Shown piece after piece: positions 6,338-7,186 of a stretch of 7,186 nucleotides of DNA. Below the pieces are notes generated by a model that was not told the origin of the DNA, made no database searches, and worked only from the letters and a program-made list of their open reading frames with translations. The first letter of the stretch is position 1, and the number at the start of each line of letters is the position of its first letter. The stretch is from Chromatiales bacterium. GTDB lineage: Bacteria > Pseudomonadota > Gammaproteobacteria > UBA6429 > Thiohalophilaceae. The stretch spans positions 1-7,186 of the forward strand of contig JAHEDB010000101.1 of assembly GCA_024641465.1 (NCBI GenBank). The letters run 5' to 3'. Position numbers and translations under genes: made by a program.

Positions 6338-7186
6338 ATGCTCACACGCTACCCGAAGAAGATCCTCGTCGTCCGTAATGACAAGCTGGGAGATTTCATG
6401 CTCAGCTTCCCCGCCCTCGGCCTGTTAAAGGCCAGCCTGCCCGAGGCACGCGTCTATGCCCTGGTGCCTGAATATACCCGGGATATGGCCGAGGCATGCA
6501 ACTGGATCGACGAGGTGTTGATCGATCAGTGGCAAAATAAAGGTCTACTGGCCAATTGGCAGCTGTTGCAACTTTTCAGGCGCCACCAGTTCGACGCCAT
6601 TATCAGTCTCTATTCGACCACACGCGTCGGTCTGTGTGCCTTTGCCGCCGGGATCCCCTACCGACTTGCCCCGGCCACCAAGCTGGCCCAGTTATTTTAC
6701 AACCATCGCCTGGTGCAACGCCGCTCCCGTTCGGAAAAACCGGAACATGAGTACAATAGTGATCTGGTCCGTCGCTTCTGTCAGGACCATACGATTGTAC
6801 CAGCCAACGTCCCCCACCCGCCGTTATTGCAGTTTGAACCGGCGGCCATCCGGAAATTGCGCGCCGAGTTTTGTAGCCGACAGCATATTGCCGCCGATCA
6901 ACTGCTGATCTTTATCCACCCCGGCAGTGGCGGATCGGCCCGCAATCTGTCCCTGCAACAATACGCAGACCTTGCCCGTCGGCTCCGCTCAAGCCGGGGC
7001 CACACCATTATCATCAGCGCCGGCCCCGGTGAATACACCAATGCCCACGCACTGGGCGACAGGCTGGCCGATACACCGCATGTGGTATTTGAATCACGTG
7101 AGGGGCTGAAGCGCTTTGCCGAACACATCCAGTTTGCCGATCTGTTTATCGGCGGTTCGACCGGCCCGATCCACGTCGCCGGGGCG
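6338..7186 (+). CDS. Glycosyltransferase family 9 (heptosyltransferase-like), 3' end beyond window
   Basis: Open from ATG 6338 to the last base (283 codons) with no stop, so the gene is truncated by the window, probably lacking its last 60-80 residues. A TAA directly abuts the ATG in frame (6335-6337), so no earlier start exists. The N-terminus reads KKILVVRNDKLGDFMLSFPA (7-26) with the conserved G18-D19. A basic-acidic segment (RSRSEKPEHEYN, 129-140), HPGSGGSARNLS (194-205) and the donor signature S274-T-G-P-I-H279 mark it as GT9. The usual Asp of the D-T/S-G-P signature is not at the first position; a G-G-S-T-G-P form is seen in other family members. It likely transfers a heptose-like sugar in LPS core synthesis. 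It has no evident Shine-Dalgarno, but a good promoter lies upstream. Confidence 0.85.
   Translation, partial: MLTRYPKKILVVRNDKLGDFMLSFPALGLLKASLPEARVYALVPEYTRDMAEACNWIDEVLIDQWQNKGLLANWQLLQLFRRHQFDAIISLYSTTRVGLCAFAAGIPYRLAPATKLAQLFYNHRLVQRRSRSEKPEHEYNSDLVRRFCQDHTIVPANVPHPPLLQFEPAAIRKLRAEFCSRQHIAADQLLIFIHPGSGGSARNLSLQQYADLARRLRSSRGHTIIISAGPGEYTNAHALGDRLADTPHVVFESREGLKRFAEHIQFADLFIGGSTGPIHVAGA

Noticed and set aside
1..7186. Mobile elements, CRISPR arrays, tRNA or rRNA genes
   Set aside because: No transposase or integrase motifs, no regularly spaced repeats and no RNA gene signatures were seen; nearly all sequence is accounted for by surface-glycan genes.

Overview
The window is a stretch of a lipopolysaccharide (LPS) inner-core or oligosaccharide assembly locus, most likely from a gammaproteobacterium. 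Three things support this. There are four separate family-9 (heptosyltransferase-type) glycosyltransferases. There is one family-4 glycosyltransferase. At the left edge is the N-terminus of what looks like a Kdo kinase (KdkA/WaaP-like), a gene typical of Gammaproteobacteria that put one phosphorylated Kdo on lipid A. Coding DNA is of moderate to fairly high GC, while the two divergent intergenic gaps are clearly AT-rich. The species cannot be named from this sequence.

Layout, left to right. (1) Positions 984 to 1, minus strand: a zinc-ribbon class I methyltransferase followed 24 nt later by the truncated Kdo-kinase-like gene with a TTG start. (2) 985-1131: AT-rich divergent gap. (3) 1132-2217, plus strand: a GT9 glycosyltransferase. 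Its stop codon overlaps the stop of the convergent operon in a single TTAA. (4) 6227 to 2214, minus strand: a compact four-gene operon read as GT4 glycosyltransferase, second zinc-ribbon methyltransferase, GT9, GT9, with gaps of 19, 32 and 24 nt. (5) 6228-6337: AT-rich divergent gap with a good plus-strand sigma70-type promoter whose -10 box overlaps a perfect minus-strand TATAAT. (6) 6338 to the right edge, plus strand: a fourth GT9 gene, cut off by the window.

How the genes fit together (inference from families): the GT9 enzymes would add heptose-like sugars from ADP-heptose (or a related nucleotide sugar) to Kdo-lipid A, the GT4 enzyme would extend the core with a hexose, the kinase would phosphorylate Kdo, and the two paralogous methyltransferases would modify a core or oligosaccharide sugar. 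All would act in the cytoplasm or at the inner face of the inner membrane before export. Four GT9 genes exceeds the two (WaaC, WaaF) needed for a minimal heptose region, so at least two may make extra or branch linkages.

I found no mobile element, CRISPR array, tRNA or rRNA, and no clear sign of a wholly new system. The items most worth a second look are the possible bidirectional promoter, the paired methyltransferases, the odd start of the 3215 gene, and the unassigned specificities of the four GT9 enzymes.
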